Of a stretch of DNA of 64,000 bases, positions 15,419 through 24,991 are shown in pieces. A program made the translations under genes and the position numbers. The stretch's first letter is position 1, and each line of letters begins with the position of its first letter. The stretch is from Adhaeribacter aquaticus DSM 16391. GTDB taxonomy: Bacteria > Bacteroidota > Bacteroidia > Cytophagales > Hymenobacteraceae. A model generated the notes under the pieces. The model did not search any database and was not told the DNA's origin. It worked only from the letters and a program-made list of their open reading frames with translations. The DNA is taken from NCBI RefSeq assembly GCF_000473365.1, contig NZ_KI421517.1:2754895-2818894 (forward strand). The letters run 5' to 3'.

Positions 15419-16525
15419 ATGAGCACCCTCTTAAAAGATATTTATTCTCCGGCTTTCTTTACCCAATTTTCAGATACGTTAAAACGGGTAATTCCTGATC
15501 TTAATAAAGAGCAGTTTTGGACTTTGCTGTTTGACGCGCAATGGGAGGCAAGAGAGCTAAAAGAAAGAATGCGGCATGTTGCTACAGTAATGCATGAGTT
15601 TCTGCCTGCGGATTTTCCCGCGGCCGTTATGCTATTAGAAAAACTTATACAGGAATTATTAGCAGCCGGCCACAAGCCCAATTCGCTGGAGTACATGTTT
15701 CTGCCGGACTACCTGGAGCAGTATGGACTGGAGTCTTTTGATGCGGCGGTGCAGGCTATGGAAAAAATAACGCAATTTACCAGTTGTGAATTTGCGGTCC
15801 GGCCATTTTTGCTCCAATATCCAGAACTAATGATAGCGCAAATGCAGGCTTGGGCTTTGCATGAACACCCAAATGTAAGGCGGTTGGCCAGCGAAGGAAT
15901 GCGCCCCCGCCTGCCATGGGCAATGGCCATACCGGCTCTCAAAAAAGACCCTTCTCCAATTCTGCCTATACTGGAACTTTTGAAAAACGATCCATCTGAA
16001 TTCGTGCGGAGAAGCGTGGCTAATAATTTAAATGATATTGCGAAAGATCATCCGGAAGTGGTATTATCTATTGCTCATAAATGGAAAGGAGTAAGCCCAG
16101 AAACAGATAAAATTATTAAGCATGGTTGCCGCACTTTACTAAAACAAGGGCATCCGGAGATTTTAAGTTATTTTAAGCTACAAAATTTAGAAGCTTTGTC
16201 CCTAACTAATTTTAAAATTCATACTGAGGAGGTAAAGTTAGGTTCCGACTTAATATTTTCTTTTTCGGTGCAAAACAATCATCAGGATTCACAAAGAGTA
16301 AGACTGGAGTACAGTTTGTACTACAACAAAGCAAATGGCCAACTTGCCCGGAAAGTATTTAAAATAAGCGAGAAAGCATATCAGCCCTCAGAGATGGTAA
16401 AAGTTACCCGCAAACAAAGCTTTAAGTATATTACTACCCGTAAATTTTATCCAGGCCAGCACAGGCTTTCTGTTATCTTAAATGGTCAGGAAAAAGCCAT
16501 AGCTGATTTTTTACTGGTAGAATAG
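15419..16525 (+). CDS. DNA alkylation repair glycosylase, AlkC-like
   Basis: The 368-residue protein has a helical HEAT-like repeat domain of the DNA alkylation repair family at residues about 1-250. Repeats such as HEHPNVRRLASEGMRPRLPW and NDPSEFVRRSVANNLNDIAKDHPE are clear. A beta-rich C-terminal domain at about 265-368 has alternating strands (VKLGSDLIFSFSVQNNHQ, QHRLSVILNGQEKAIADFLLV) and resembles the immunoglobulin-like domain that marks AlkC rather than AlkD. AlkC/AlkD enzymes excise N3- and N7-alkylated bases without flipping them out. No signal peptide is present, consistent with cytoplasmic DNA repair. The AlkC assignment over AlkD rests on the extra C-terminal domain. The OsmC gene follows after 51 bases. 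Confidence 0.85.
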   Translation: MSTLLKDIYSPAFFTQFSDTLKRVIPDLNKEQFWTLLFDAQWEARELKERMRHVATVMHEFLPADFPAAVMLLEKLIQELLAAGHKPNSLEYMFLPDYLEQYGLESFDAAVQAMEKITQFTSCEFAVRPFLLQYPELMIAQMQAWALHEHPNVRRLASEGMRPRLPWAMAIPALKKDPSPILPILELLKNDPSEFVRRSVANNLNDIAKDHPEVVLSIAHKWKGVSPETDKIIKHGCRTLLKQGHPEILSYFKLQNLEALSLTNFKIHTEEVKLGSDLIFSFSVQNNHQDSQRVRLEYSLYYNKANGQLARKVFKISEKAYQPSEMVKVTRKQSFKYITTRKFYPGQHRLSVILNGQEKAIADFLLVE

Positions 16526-16576
16526 CGTTTGAGGAAGCGTTAGATAGCATTTTAAAAAGTAGTAAATAAAGGAGAA

Positions 16577-17059
16577 ATGGCACAGAAACATACTTATCAA
16601 ACTACGGTGTTGTGGACGGGTAACAAAGGGACAGGAACAGTTAACTATCAATCCTATGACCGCGATTATAGTATTTTCATCCAAAATAAGTCTGCTATTT
16701 TAGGATCCTCCGACCCGGCCTTTCGGGGAGATAAAAGCCGGCATAATCCGGAAGATTTGTTGGTGTCTTCGCTTTCAGCCTGCCATATGCTTTGGTATCT
16801 GCATTTATGCGCGGTTAATCAGGTTGTAGTAGTAGATTATGTGGATGAAGCAATTGGTACCATGCAGGAAACAACTGAGGGCAGCGGAGCTTTTACCCAA
16901 GTAATGCTGCAGCCAGTTGTTTCTGTTGCCAAAGCGGAAATGGTAGCTATAGCGCTGGAACTGCACCAGGAAGCTAACAGGATGTGCTTTATTGCTAACT
17001 CTGTGAAGTTTCCGGTGCTTCATCAGCCAATTATTAAAATAGCCGAAAGTAGTATGTAG
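16577..17059 (+). CDS. OsmC family peroxiredoxin-like protein
   Basis: The 160-residue protein has the OsmC/Ohr fold pattern. The first redox cysteine is Cys69 in DLLVSSLSACHMLWYLHL, preceded by the family's NPEDLLVSSL motif, and the second is Cys137 in EANRMCFIANSV. An additional Cys78 lies one helix turn away. Members of the family reduce organic or fatty-acid hydroperoxides through this thiol pair. The gene follows an alkylation-repair gene closely, hinting at a joint damage-response transcript, though no regulator is seen. It converges on the xylanase gene with 16 bases between stops. Confidence 0.88.
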   Translation: MAQKHTYQTTVLWTGNKGTGTVNYQSYDRDYSIFIQNKSAILGSSDPAFRGDKSRHNPEDLLVSSLSACHMLWYLHLCAVNQVVVVDYVDEAIGTMQETTEGSGAFTQVMLQPVVSVAKAEMVAIALELHQEANRMCFIANSVKFPVLHQPIIKIAESSM

Positions 17060-17075
17060 TTTTACAGGCTTTTCT

Positions 17076-18311
17076 CTATTCTATTATAAGCTTCTGAACA
17101 GCTTGCTCTTTTTCGCTCTCCAGGTGCAGCAAGTATAAGCCCGACGGCAGGTTTATAGCAAATTCCTGCTCGCCCGGCTTAAGCGTTTGTTCTTTTTGTA
17201 CCAGGTTTCCCAGTACATCATAGACCTTAACGGAGGTGTTACGCTTAAGTCCGGAAATGGTGATGTTCTTATTTTTTATGGGATTCGGGTATATGGCCAA
17301 TCCTTGAATGGGGGCTTTTTTAATACCCAGCGCTGATTTAGAAACATATTGTCTTAACCAGGTTAAGGCAGGGCGCTCGGTGCCGTTTGTGGTTATTAAA
17401 TAAGCACCTTGTGCATCGCGCCACAGACCCGGGCGGAAACCCCATAGCGTTACGCCTTTAATAGCTTCATGGTCCCAGAAAAGCGGGAACACTCTCTGGT
17501 ATTCGGTTAACTGAATATTATCGTTAAGTCCGTCTATATCCATTTCGGTAACATAAACGGGTAAGCCTGTGGCTGCCAATAAATTTATGTTATTCGTAAT
17601 TGTAAATGCCGGTGTGTTTTTGGTAGAAAAGGCATGGCCCTGGAAGCCTACCGCATCAAGTAAGTTTTCCGCTTTAAGTAAATCTATAATCTGAAGATAC
17701 TTGTTCAGGTTGCTGGTGTTGTTAATGATGTTGAATTCATTAAGCATTAATTTAGTAGTGGGAAAATATTGACGGGCTAACCGGAAGGAAGTCACAATCC
17801 AATCATAATTAGAAGCTCCTGTCCCGCCTAAAGCATTTATGTAATTTCCGCCACCGTTACCGGCACTGCCAGGCGGATCGTTAATGGGTTCGTTTACTAC
17901 TTCTAATAAATCAATAGCCGGATAACGTTGCGCTACGGCGGCAAACCACTCTTTTATTTCTTCTAATTGCTCTGCTGCCGGTAAATTCTCGATCCAGGCG
18001 GGTTGCTGGTTGCCCCATAGTAACACGTGGAAGCGAAATGGCAAATTATTATCTTTAGCTAATTTATAGGCGGCATCCAGTTCCGTCCAGTTCATAACAT
18101 CGCGGGATGCTTCTACGCTACCCCATTTGCCGGCATTTTCGGGCGCTACCTGGTTCCAGTAATTTGTGAAACCTGCTCTTTGGGCATTGCTGTAAATATT
18201 ACCTAAAAATTTGGGGTGGCCTTTAGCTATGGGATTGGTCTGCCCCATTGCTGCTGCATTCAATAATAAAAATATTACTGGCAACACCAGTTGGTGTAAA
18301 AGTTTATGCAT
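17076..18311 (-). CDS. Endo-1,4-beta-xylanase, GH10, with type IX secretion sorting domain
   Basis: The 411-residue protein has a signal peptide to about residue 23 and a GH10 barrel. The acid/base glutamate is Glu141 in EVVNEPIND and the nucleophile is Glu256 in VYVTEMDID; NQVAPENAGKW and FRFHVLLWG are further family motifs. Residues about 335-411 form a Por-type C-terminal sorting domain (LAIYPNP, VKVYDVLGNLVQK, LPSGLYLLHLESE, VQKLIIE). The enzyme is therefore sent across the outer membrane by the type IX system and is probably attached to or released from the surface. It cleaves the xylan backbone and pairs with the downstream deacetylase and the nearby arabinofuranosidase. Confidence 0.95.
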   Translation of the reverse strand: MHKLLHQLVLPVIFLLLNAAAMGQTNPIAKGHPKFLGNIYSNAQRAGFTNYWNQVAPENAGKWGSVEASRDVMNWTELDAAYKLAKDNNLPFRFHVLLWGNQQPAWIENLPAAEQLEEIKEWFAAVAQRYPAIDLLEVVNEPINDPPGSAGNGGGNYINALGGTGASNYDWIVTSFRLARQYFPTTKLMLNEFNIINNTSNLNKYLQIIDLLKAENLLDAVGFQGHAFSTKNTPAFTITNNINLLAATGLPVYVTEMDIDGLNDNIQLTEYQRVFPLFWDHEAIKGVTLWGFRPGLWRDAQGAYLITTNGTERPALTWLRQYVSKSALGIKKAPIQGLAIYPNPIKNKNITISGLKRNTSVKVYDVLGNLVQKEQTLKPGEQEFAINLPSGLYLLHLESEKEQAVQKLIIE

Positions 18312-18412
18312 AAGGAAAAAGTCAGAGAAAAAGTTGCCATAATTAGCCAGGGCAAAACCGCAATAGCTTTGTCCAGGCTAATTAACTATAAAGTAACTCG
18401 TAGCGGGGGGGC

Positions 18413-19240
18413 TTACTTTTGTTTCTTATTTGCAGGTTTAACTGCTTTTGGTGTATTGTCAAAAGACTGGGCATATTCAGCAATGTCCATAAAAGGGGCT
18501 ACCCAAATATCTTTTTCATTTTGCTTTAAAAACTGTACGAGCTCGCTGTGGGCCTTTCTGGATACATTTAAGGAATGTTCGCCGCCTACCCCATGAAATA
18601 AAAACACCAATAAAGTATTGGTTTCCATAGCTTTTTTTACCAGGCTAATCAGTTGGTCACCGGTTTGTCCGTTCACCAAATAACAACCTACATCGGCCAT
18701 GTTCATATTATTTATTTTTAACATTTCTGTTCTCGTGCCCCGGGCAGCCACAAACTCCGATTTAATAGCATCATAATACGGCACCCCGTTTACATCGGTA
18801 TCGCCGCAAGGATAGGCGAAGGTGCGTTTCGTTTTTCCATCAACCGATTTAAGTAAGGCATTAGTCATTTTTACCTCGTCGGCAATACGCTTTACCGTAT
18901 AATTATTTAAATCATACTCCGGTACCACAAAGCTACGGCCGGTTGGTTTGCCAGCACACGGATGGAAAAGCGTATGGTTTCCTAATTCGTGGCCGTTTGC
19001 AGCAGCCGTTCGCCACTCTGGTATACGATTGGTTAAACCCTGGGAATAGCCGGATAAATAAAAAGTGCCTTTGAAGCCAGCCGAATCCAGGGCGGGTATA
19101 GCATGGTCTAAGTCTACATTAAGGGCGTCGTCGTAGGTAAGCGAAACAGCACATTTTTTATTTTTCCATACCCGGTCCTGGGCATTTCCAAATAAGCTTA
19201 TCAGGGCTAAACAACCCGTTAAGATAAATTTGATTTTCAT
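18413..19240 (-). CDS. Polysaccharide deacetylase (CE4-like), exported
   Basis: The 275-residue protein has a signal peptide (MKIKFILTGCLALISLFGNA) and a NodB-homology domain. Motif 1 is SLTYDDA (Asp37 as base, Asp38 as metal ligand). Motif 2 is HTLFH (His89 and His93), preceded by GHELGN. The last motif is LFHGVGGEH, in place of the usual LxH motif. CE4 enzymes remove acetyl groups from chitin, peptidoglycan or xylan. The neighbouring xylanase gene, 101 bases downstream on the same strand, makes acetylxylan the likeliest substrate, but this is inference. The lysine-rich tail (PANKKQK) is unremarkable. Confidence 0.87.
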   Translation of the reverse strand: MKIKFILTGCLALISLFGNAQDRVWKNKKCAVSLTYDDALNVDLDHAIPALDSAGFKGTFYLSGYSQGLTNRIPEWRTAAANGHELGNHTLFHPCAGKPTGRSFVVPEYDLNNYTVKRIADEVKMTNALLKSVDGKTKRTFAYPCGDTDVNGVPYYDAIKSEFVAARGTRTEMLKINNMNMADVGCYLVNGQTGDQLISLVKKAMETNTLLVFLFHGVGGEHSLNVSRKAHSELVQFLKQNEKDIWVAPFMDIAEYAQSFDNTPKAVKPANKKQK

Positions 19241-19828
19241 TTCTGTGGTGGATTTAAAGTACTAAGTAAAATAAAGCCTTTAAGTTATCTATATATTGTA
19301 TAATTAACAATAAGAAAGGCTCTTTATTTCTGAGTCCGTAGATTTACTAATTAAATACATTTTTGAGAATTACTCAAAGTATAAAACTTCTTCTGTTTAA
19401 CGCTTTACTACGAAAGCAGCCTTATGTTCTACTAGTTGTGAGGCTTCAGGCCAGAATTGTTAAAGTTTTGCATAAACCGGTTTGTAAAATATATCCGGAG
19501 GGTTAATAAATAAGAATAGGAAAGTTTTGAATCTCATTTTTTAATGCTAATCTCTGAATACTTTCAGGTTGGCACTCAAGTTCATTTAAACATATTAAAT
19601 TTCTTGAATATTATTTAATTTGTAAAGGATTGTGAAGATTGGTAAATGAAAAATAAATACAAATACATACTGTTGTTAAACATTCTGAAAAAATGGGGAG
19701 AAGTTTAAAAAGTATTAAAGGCTTAAAGCTTCTTGTAAGCTAATATTAAGTAAACATTATCTTAATTGCTGTTTTATTAATAAAATATTAATTTTTATGA
19801 AAAGTTACTAAATAAAAGCTTTTTTCAT
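19241..19828. other. Divergent AT-rich spacer
   Basis: No coding frame was recognised. The stretch holds an inverted repeat near the deacetylase gene (listed separately) and becomes extremely AT-rich toward the strong promoter at 19829-19860. Confidence 0.5.
19362..19378. promoter_or_regulatory. Inverted repeat TTTGAG-N5-CTCAAA, possible operator
   Basis: A perfect 6-bp inverted repeat around AATTA, with outer ATAC/GTAT extending it imperfectly, lies about 122 bases before the deacetylase start on the side from which the deacetylase/xylanase operon is transcribed. It could bind a sugar-responsive regulator. Chance is possible. Confidence 0.35.
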
Positions 19829-19860
19829 TGACAAACATTTAATGATTGCCGTATATTTGT
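19829..19860 (+). promoter_or_regulatory. Bacteroidetes-type promoter (TTG-N21-TATATTTG)
   Basis: TTG at 19829-19831 and TATATTTG at 19853-19860 are separated by 21 bases and match the primary sigma-factor promoter described for Bacteroidetes (-33 TTTG/TTG, -7 TAnnTTTG). Transcription would start near 19867, so an in-frame ATG at 19842 lies inside the promoter and the ATG at 19884 is the real start. This is the clearest promoter in the window. Confidence 0.8.
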
Positions 19861-19883
19861 ATCGAACATTAAAATTAAATGTC

Positions 19884-20348
19884 ATGAAAAAAACAATTTA
19901 CTCCGCTTTACTGGTAATGGCGTTATCAGTAAATGCATTTGCAGAAGTTAAAGTATCAGACAAAAAATCGGCTAAAAAAGAAGCAAAAGCTTCTTCTGTA
20001 GTGCTGTCTCAATTTTCTTCTACCTTCAAAGGAGCTGAAGATGTATCCTGGGAAGTTTCTTCTAAATTCCAGAAAGCTACTTTTATCTTTAATGGTGAAA
20101 AACTTTCTGCTTACTACAACTTCGATGGCGAATTATTAGGTACAACTAAAGTAGTAGAAGAGTACACTGAAATTTCTCCGGTTGCCTTGAAGAGTTTAGT
20201 TAAATCTTATCCGGGTTACAGTATTGCTGGTATCGTTAAATATTCTACTGACGAAACTGCGTATTATTTTAACTTGAAAAACGAAAAAGAAAACTTTGTT
20301 GTTAAAGTTTCTCCGGATGGATATGCTAGCTTCTTTAAGAATCTATAG
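19884..20348 (+). CDS. Small exported PepSY-like (DUF2874-type) protein
   Basis: Starting at the ATG at 19884 the product has 154 residues and a signal peptide (MKKTIYSALLVMALSVNAFA). A lysine-rich linker follows, then an alpha/beta domain with FSSTFKGAEDVSWEVSSKF, KATFIFNGEKLSAYYNFDGELLG and a second half with VKSYPGYSIAGIVKYSTDE and FVVKVSPDGYASFF. This pattern fits the beta-lactamase-inhibitor-like PepSY proteins of Bacteroidota (DUF2874). Function is unknown; small relatives are often abundant periplasmic proteins. The strong promoter and perfect terminator on either side suggest a highly expressed single-gene unit. The upstream ATG at 19842 is rejected because it falls within the promoter. 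Confidence 0.85.
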   Translation: MKKTIYSALLVMALSVNAFAEVKVSDKKSAKKEAKASSVVLSQFSSTFKGAEDVSWEVSSKFQKATFIFNGEKLSAYYNFDGELLGTTKVVEEYTEISPVALKSLVKSYPGYSIAGIVKYSTDETAYYFNLKNEKENFVVKVSPDGYASFFKNL

Positions 20349-20376
20349 TCTATGAATCAGAGAAAACATCTACATG

Positions 20377-20412
20377 AACGCCTTACCAATAAAGATTGGT
20401 AAGGCGTTTTAC
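20377..20412 (+). terminator. Rho-independent terminator
   Basis: A perfect 14-bp stem (AACGCCTTACCAAT / ATTGGTAAGGCGTT) with loop AAAG is followed by TTACTTTA. It ends the PepSY-like gene 28 bases after its stop. Confidence 0.85.
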
Positions 20413-20545
20413 TTTAGGGCCGTTCTTAAGGCTTATAGCATAAAATACAAAATATTTAGTAAGCCTTCTACAGTTCTTTGCCCAAAGAGCTTTTTATTAA
20501 GAGTAGGCTAGAGGCTGCACCCAGCTAAATGCTGGTATTCAGTAA

Positions 20546-22423
20546 TTATTTTACTTCTTTTTGGTTATTAGCCGGATTACTGTCCGGAACGTGACTGCTG
20601 CCTAGCGTTAAGTGCTTAATTTGTTTAGGAGTAGTTATGGTAATAGTAACATTGGTGTTGCCTTCTTCCCAAACTGAAATATTGTGATGAATTTTACGGA
20701 CGGTTTTATCATCGAACGTAACTTTTAAATCAATAGGTACGGGCTTCGTGCCTTTATTTTCTATTACTACTTGGTATTTTCCCGCGCTTTGAGTTACCTG
20801 TCCAATGGCCAAATCAGGAGAGCCGCTATCAAAAAACCACCGTTGCCAAAACCAATCTAAATTACGACCGGCACCCGCATTCATGCTATTAAAAAAGTCA
20901 TAGGGCATGGGATGTTTGCCTTTCCAGTTGTCTATATAAGTGTGGAGAGCTTTGGTAAATAAGTCATCGCCGAGCATATCTTTTACATACAGGTAGCCTA
21001 AGGCTGGCTTGGGATAGGAATTCAGGAAAAAGGCTACTTCAGCTTGTTGGGTGCTTAAGGTAATAATGGGCGAATCAATTTCTGTTCCGCTCATTTTAGC
21101 GTAAGCCTCCACTCCGTAATCATCTATAATGGCAGGGTCAATCATAGGAGAAATCAGCCATTCGCCTAAGGTAGCCCAACCTTCATCCATCCAGCCATAT
21201 TTAGTTTCATTGGTACCCATATAAAAAGGAAACATGGTATGAAAAATCTCATGATCTGTTAACTCAATAGTAGCACTTCGCTCTTTAAGGGGATTATCGT
21301 TTACCATCATGGGGTATTCCATCTGGTCTAAGCCATCAAATACCGTTATGTGGGCATAAGGGAAAGACCATTTGGGAAAAGTAAAACTCATAGCTTCCAC
21401 TGTTTTACGGGCAAAGCTTACTACTTCCTCAAAATCTTTATGATCCGGGTTATAAACGGCATCTACCCGGGTTCTTCTTTTGGTTTGTGGATCTACTACG
21501 AGGCTGCTGGCCTGCCAAACGTAATGATCGCTGGTGGCAAATACAAAATCTGTTACCTCCTTGGCTTCAAAAATCCAGGTGTTATGAGCATTAGCAGCGG
21601 TAATATTTTTCTGCTTTATATCTGCTTTCTCAATAATGTTTGTACTGGCGTCGCTGGTTTCGGCTTTCTGCAAACGCTGTACATATTTCTCTTTTAATAC
21701 CTGGTTAGCATTGGTAAGGTCGCCGGTAGCCCAGACAACATAATTTTGAGGTACTGTTACTTCTGCTCTGAAATTGCAGAAATCGTTATAAAATTCCTGA
21801 GAGCCCGTGTAAGCGTGTTTGTTCCAACCATCAATATCATCATAAACGGCAATGCGGGGAAAGAAATAGGCTATAAAATAAGCGCCTTCCTCTACCTGAC
21901 CCGTTCGGTTATGAGAGCCCTTGTTCAGGATATATGAATAGGAAATAGAAAATTTGCCGGTAGCTTTTGGGGCCAGCGTTTTTATGCGAACTGGCAGGTT
22001 GGTATTGTTTATAACCAGCTTGTTGGGGTCCAGGGCATTATTGTTAAAGCTAAATTGCTCAATTTTTATTCCCTCACCTATATCTTCTGGATCAATAGAA
22101 ACATCCCGGGGAGCGCCTTTCTGGTACAGGTTGGGGTACAGTTTAAACCAGATTTGCTTCAGGGAGTCCGGGCTGTTATTTACATACACAATATCAACTG
22201 TGCCGGCCACCCGTCTTGTTCTAGGATCAAAGTTTACTTTAATGGTATAATCGGCAGTATTTTGCCAGTAGTTGCTGCCTGGTTTTCCATTTTCGGTTCT
22301 GGTGCCTTTTAGAAAGGTAGCCTGTATGTTTTTAGGAACAGGTAATTTTTGTTGGGCTATAGCCAGGGTAGGAGACCAAAATAACAGCAACAAATAAAAA
22401 TAAATACTTCTGAAAGAATGCAT
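20546..22423 (-). CDS. M1 family metallopeptidase (exported aminopeptidase-like)
   Basis: The 625-residue protein has a signal peptide to about residue 24. An N-terminal beta domain precedes the zinc site HEIFH at 391-395, with the third ligand Glu414 exactly 18 residues on (GWMDEGWATLGEW), the M1 spacing. The exopeptidase GxMEN motif is represented by DGLDQMEYPMMV (about 363-374), which is GLDQMEYP rather than GAMEN. That is typical of the bacterial secreted branch. WFWQRWFFDSG near the C-terminus matches the family's W-W-F-F region. It probably trims peptides outside the cytoplasm. It stands alone, 175 bases downstream of the hybrid kinase on the same strand. Confidence 0.92.
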   Translation of the reverse strand: MHSFRSIYFYLLLLFWSPTLAIAQQKLPVPKNIQATFLKGTRTENGKPGSNYWQNTADYTIKVNFDPRTRRVAGTVDIVYVNNSPDSLKQIWFKLYPNLYQKGAPRDVSIDPEDIGEGIKIEQFSFNNNALDPNKLVINNTNLPVRIKTLAPKATGKFSISYSYILNKGSHNRTGQVEEGAYFIAYFFPRIAVYDDIDGWNKHAYTGSQEFYNDFCNFRAEVTVPQNYVVWATGDLTNANQVLKEKYVQRLQKAETSDASTNIIEKADIKQKNITAANAHNTWIFEAKEVTDFVFATSDHYVWQASSLVVDPQTKRRTRVDAVYNPDHKDFEEVVSFARKTVEAMSFTFPKWSFPYAHITVFDGLDQMEYPMMVNDNPLKERSATIELTDHEIFHTMFPFYMGTNETKYGWMDEGWATLGEWLISPMIDPAIIDDYGVEAYAKMSGTEIDSPIITLSTQQAEVAFFLNSYPKPALGYLYVKDMLGDDLFTKALHTYIDNWKGKHPMPYDFFNSMNAGAGRNLDWFWQRWFFDSGSPDLAIGQVTQSAGKYQVVIENKGTKPVPIDLKVTFDDKTVRKIHHNISVWEEGNTNVTITITTPKQIKHLTLGSSHVPDSNPANNQKEVK

Positions 22424-22598
22424 GTTTAACCAATAAAATATAGCAATCGGTTTCGACTAGGTAAGGGTAGCTCGGTAAAGTTTACAAAGAAAACAATTAT
22501 ACTTTACTACCATGCCAGTAAAACAAAATAAGCCTTATTTCGCAATGCTTTTTTTCTTAAGTACAGGTTTAGCAAAATGCTTCTTTCCTGAACCACTT

Positions 22599-24758
22599 TT
22601 ATATAGGGGCAGGGGCCATTTTTAAAGCTGTTTTTAGCTTCTCAAGATCAATTGGCTTAGTAATATAAGCGTCCATTCCTGTTTGCAGACATGCCTGCTC
22701 GTCTTCTTTCATGGCGTTAGCAGTGGTTGCAATTATATAAGGCTGTTTACCGGTGCGGGTACGAATTATTCTGGTAGCTTCCAATCCGTCCATTTCTGGC
22801 ATTTGCACATCCATTAAAATAACATCATATTCCTTTCTTTCCAGCGCCCCCAATGTTTCTAACCCGTTTTCAGCTAAGTCCGATTCGTAGCCTAATTTTG
22901 AAAGTACTTTTTGAGCAAAGAGTTGGTTAAAAGGATAATCTTCGGCTATTAATATTCTAAGCGGGTACTGTTGCGCAAAAGCAGGAGACAATAATTTTTC
23001 TTCGTATTTTTGCTTTTCCGTTTTTTGCAGCCGTTTCAGACAGTTAATTACCTGCTTATACAATTGCTGTTGTTTTACAGGTTTTGTAAGAATGCTATAG
23101 AATAAATGCTTGTAGTCAGTTTGGGTTTCATCTCCAATAGAGCTGAGCAAGATTAATGGCATTTGATCATTATATTTCAGAATAAACTCTGCCAGGTCTA
23201 CGCCATCCATTTCGGGCATGCTCATATCTGTAATTACCAGATCAAAATCTTTTAATTTAATCAACTTTAAAGCTTCTTTAGCGGAGGAGGCTAGAGTAGG
23301 AGTAAATTTCCATTGCAGGAGCTGGCTTTCCAGAATTTTTCTGTTCGTAGCATTATCATCTACCACCAATATTTTTTTGCCGTGCAGGTCTTCTGTGTTT
23401 ACATGCACATAAGTCTGAAATGCCTGGGTGCTGGCCTGGGTGCGAATGGTAAAGCGAAAAACTGTACCCTGGCCGGCTACACTTTCAGCAGTAATTTCTC
23501 CATTCATTAGCGTAACTAACCTTTTGGAGATAGCAAGCCCTAAACCAGTGCCGCCATACTTACGGGTAGTAGAAGAGTCTACCTGAGAATAGGCTTTAAA
23601 CAGCCGATCAAGTTTATCTGCCGGAATGCCAATGCCTGTATCACGTACTTCAAATTCTAACTCCAGTTGCTCATTGGCTAATTGCTGCAGTTGTCGCACG
23701 CCAATAAAAATTTCGCCGCTGGTAGTAAACTTAATAGCATTGCCCAATAGGTTAATAAGTACCTGTTTTAGCCGGATGCTATCCCCGTAAATTTGTTGAG
23801 GCACGTTGTGAGCTAATTGGTACATCAGGTCCAGGTTTTGCAAGGCGGCTTTATTGGCAAATAAATCCAGGACTTCTTCAATGGTCTGGCGCAGGTCAAA
23901 AGCTTCATAATCAAGCTTCATATTGCCAGATTCTATTTTAGAAAAATCTAAAATATCGTTAATGATAGCTAAAAGGCTTTTGCCGGAATTACGAATTACC
24001 TCCGTATAATTGTGCTGTTCCGGATCAAGTTCTGTTTCAGCTAAAAGAGAGGTCATGCCGATAACCCCGTTCAGTGGGGTTCTAATTTCGTGGCTCATGG
24101 TAGCTAAAAACAAGCTCTTCGCCTGATTGGCTTTTTCTGCTTCGGCCCGTGCCTGTTCAGCATTATTTTTTTCAGCAATCAAGGCTTTCGAGTACCTTCT
24201 TTCGTTCAAGATGTTTAATAACGCAAAGCTGCCACAGGCAATAGCCACACAGGTATTATTTATGTAAGCTAATAGCTGATAGATATGTGCATCCGCTTTT
24301 TGCATTTGGCTTATTTCATCGCAAAAGAAAATGCATACACAAAAGCAAATTATAATTAAGATAAAGTAATAAATAACCTCTTTACTATAAAGCCTTTTAT
24401 CCTCGACCAAGGTTGGTGTGGCAATCATTAAAGGAAGAAAATATAAATGGGCGCCAGCTTTTAGTCCTTCAGAAAAAGCTATTAGAATTAAGAAAACACA
24501 TAAACTTAAAATTATACCTGCCTTAGTAACTCTGACAAACCCTTTTAAATTGAAGATTAGCAGAAGGCTAAAAATTACAAATAGAATAGTAAGTAGAATA
24601 GCCGAAATATAGAGCCCTGCCAGAATTTTAACAATGCCATTAATTGCCACAAGGGTTAAGGCAATTATAATAATTTGCTGGCTTCTTTTTAATGTTTCTT
24701 TAAAATCAGTTAGATTATCGCTAATCTTGATAGAATGATTTCCACGAAAATCTTTCAT
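22599..24758 (-). CDS. Membrane-bound hybrid histidine kinase with two receiver domains
   Basis: The 719-residue protein has about six membrane segments in residues 27-184. A helical linker rich in E, K and A ([19 protein letters not shown]) leads to the phosphoacceptor His223 in [15 protein letters not shown]. The ATPase domain follows at about 320-440 ([30 protein letters not shown]). Two receiver domains come next: the first with [10 protein letters not shown] and the phosphoacceptor in [13 protein letters not shown] near 509, the second with IAEDYPFNQ and [12 protein letters not shown] near 648. No histidine phosphotransfer domain is attached, so a separate Hpt protein would be needed for a full relay. 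The ligand is unknown; the N-terminus resembles 7TM/MASE-type sensors. No cognate output gene lies beside it. Confidence 0.92.
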   Translation of the reverse strand: MKDFRGNHSIKISDNLTDFKETLKRSQQIIIIALTLVAINGIVKILAGLYISAILLTILFVIFSLLLIFNLKGFVRVTKAGIILSLCVFLILIAFSEGLKAGAHLYFLPLMIATPTLVEDKRLYSKEVIYYFILIIICFCVCIFFCDEISQMQKADAHIYQLLAYINNTCVAIACGSFALLNILNERRYSKALIAEKNNAEQARAEAEKANQAKSLFLATMSHEIRTPLNGVIGMTSLLAETELDPEQHNYTEVIRNSGKSLLAIINDILDFSKIESGNMKLDYEAFDLRQTIEEVLDLFANKAALQNLDLMYQLAHNVPQQIYGDSIRLKQVLINLLGNAIKFTTSGEIFIGVRQLQQLANEQLELEFEVRDTGIGIPADKLDRLFKAYSQVDSSTTRKYGGTGLGLAISKRLVTLMNGEITAESVAGQGTVFRFTIRTQASTQAFQTYVHVNTEDLHGKKILVVDDNATNRKILESQLLQWKFTPTLASSAKEALKLIKLKDFDLVITDMSMPEMDGVDLAEFILKYNDQMPLILLSSIGDETQTDYKHLFYSILTKPVKQQQLYKQVINCLKRLQKTEKQKYEEKLLSPAFAQQYPLRILIAEDYPFNQLFAQKVLSKLGYESDLAENGLETLGALERKEYDVILMDVQMPEMDGLEATRIIRTRTGKQPYIIATTANAMKEDEQACLQTGMDAYITKPIDLEKLKTALKMAPAPI

Positions 24759-24991
24759 TAATTAATAAATATATATGGAATGGTAGTTAATTGAGAAAAT
24801 GTGTAAATATAAAAATAATAATCTGTAAATAATATTTATAGTAAGTAGTTGAAATTTTAAAGTATTCAACCGGTTATTTGTTTTACCGTTACCAGGTAAA
24901 ACTATTTTAGCGGATGAAACAGATTAAAATATAAGTAAGTTAGAGGCCAGGGCGTAATGATTTACTTAAATTTAAAAGAGAATTATATTTC

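Noticed and set aside
19842-19883. Earlier in-frame ATG for the PepSY-like gene
   Set aside because: It lies between the -33 and -7 promoter elements, and the added residues would precede a perfect signal peptide.
24877-24910. Possible promoter TTTG-N22-TATTTTAG before the NPP gene
   Set aside because: The -7 box has a mismatch at a key position and the spacing is one base long; not distinguishable from AT-rich background.
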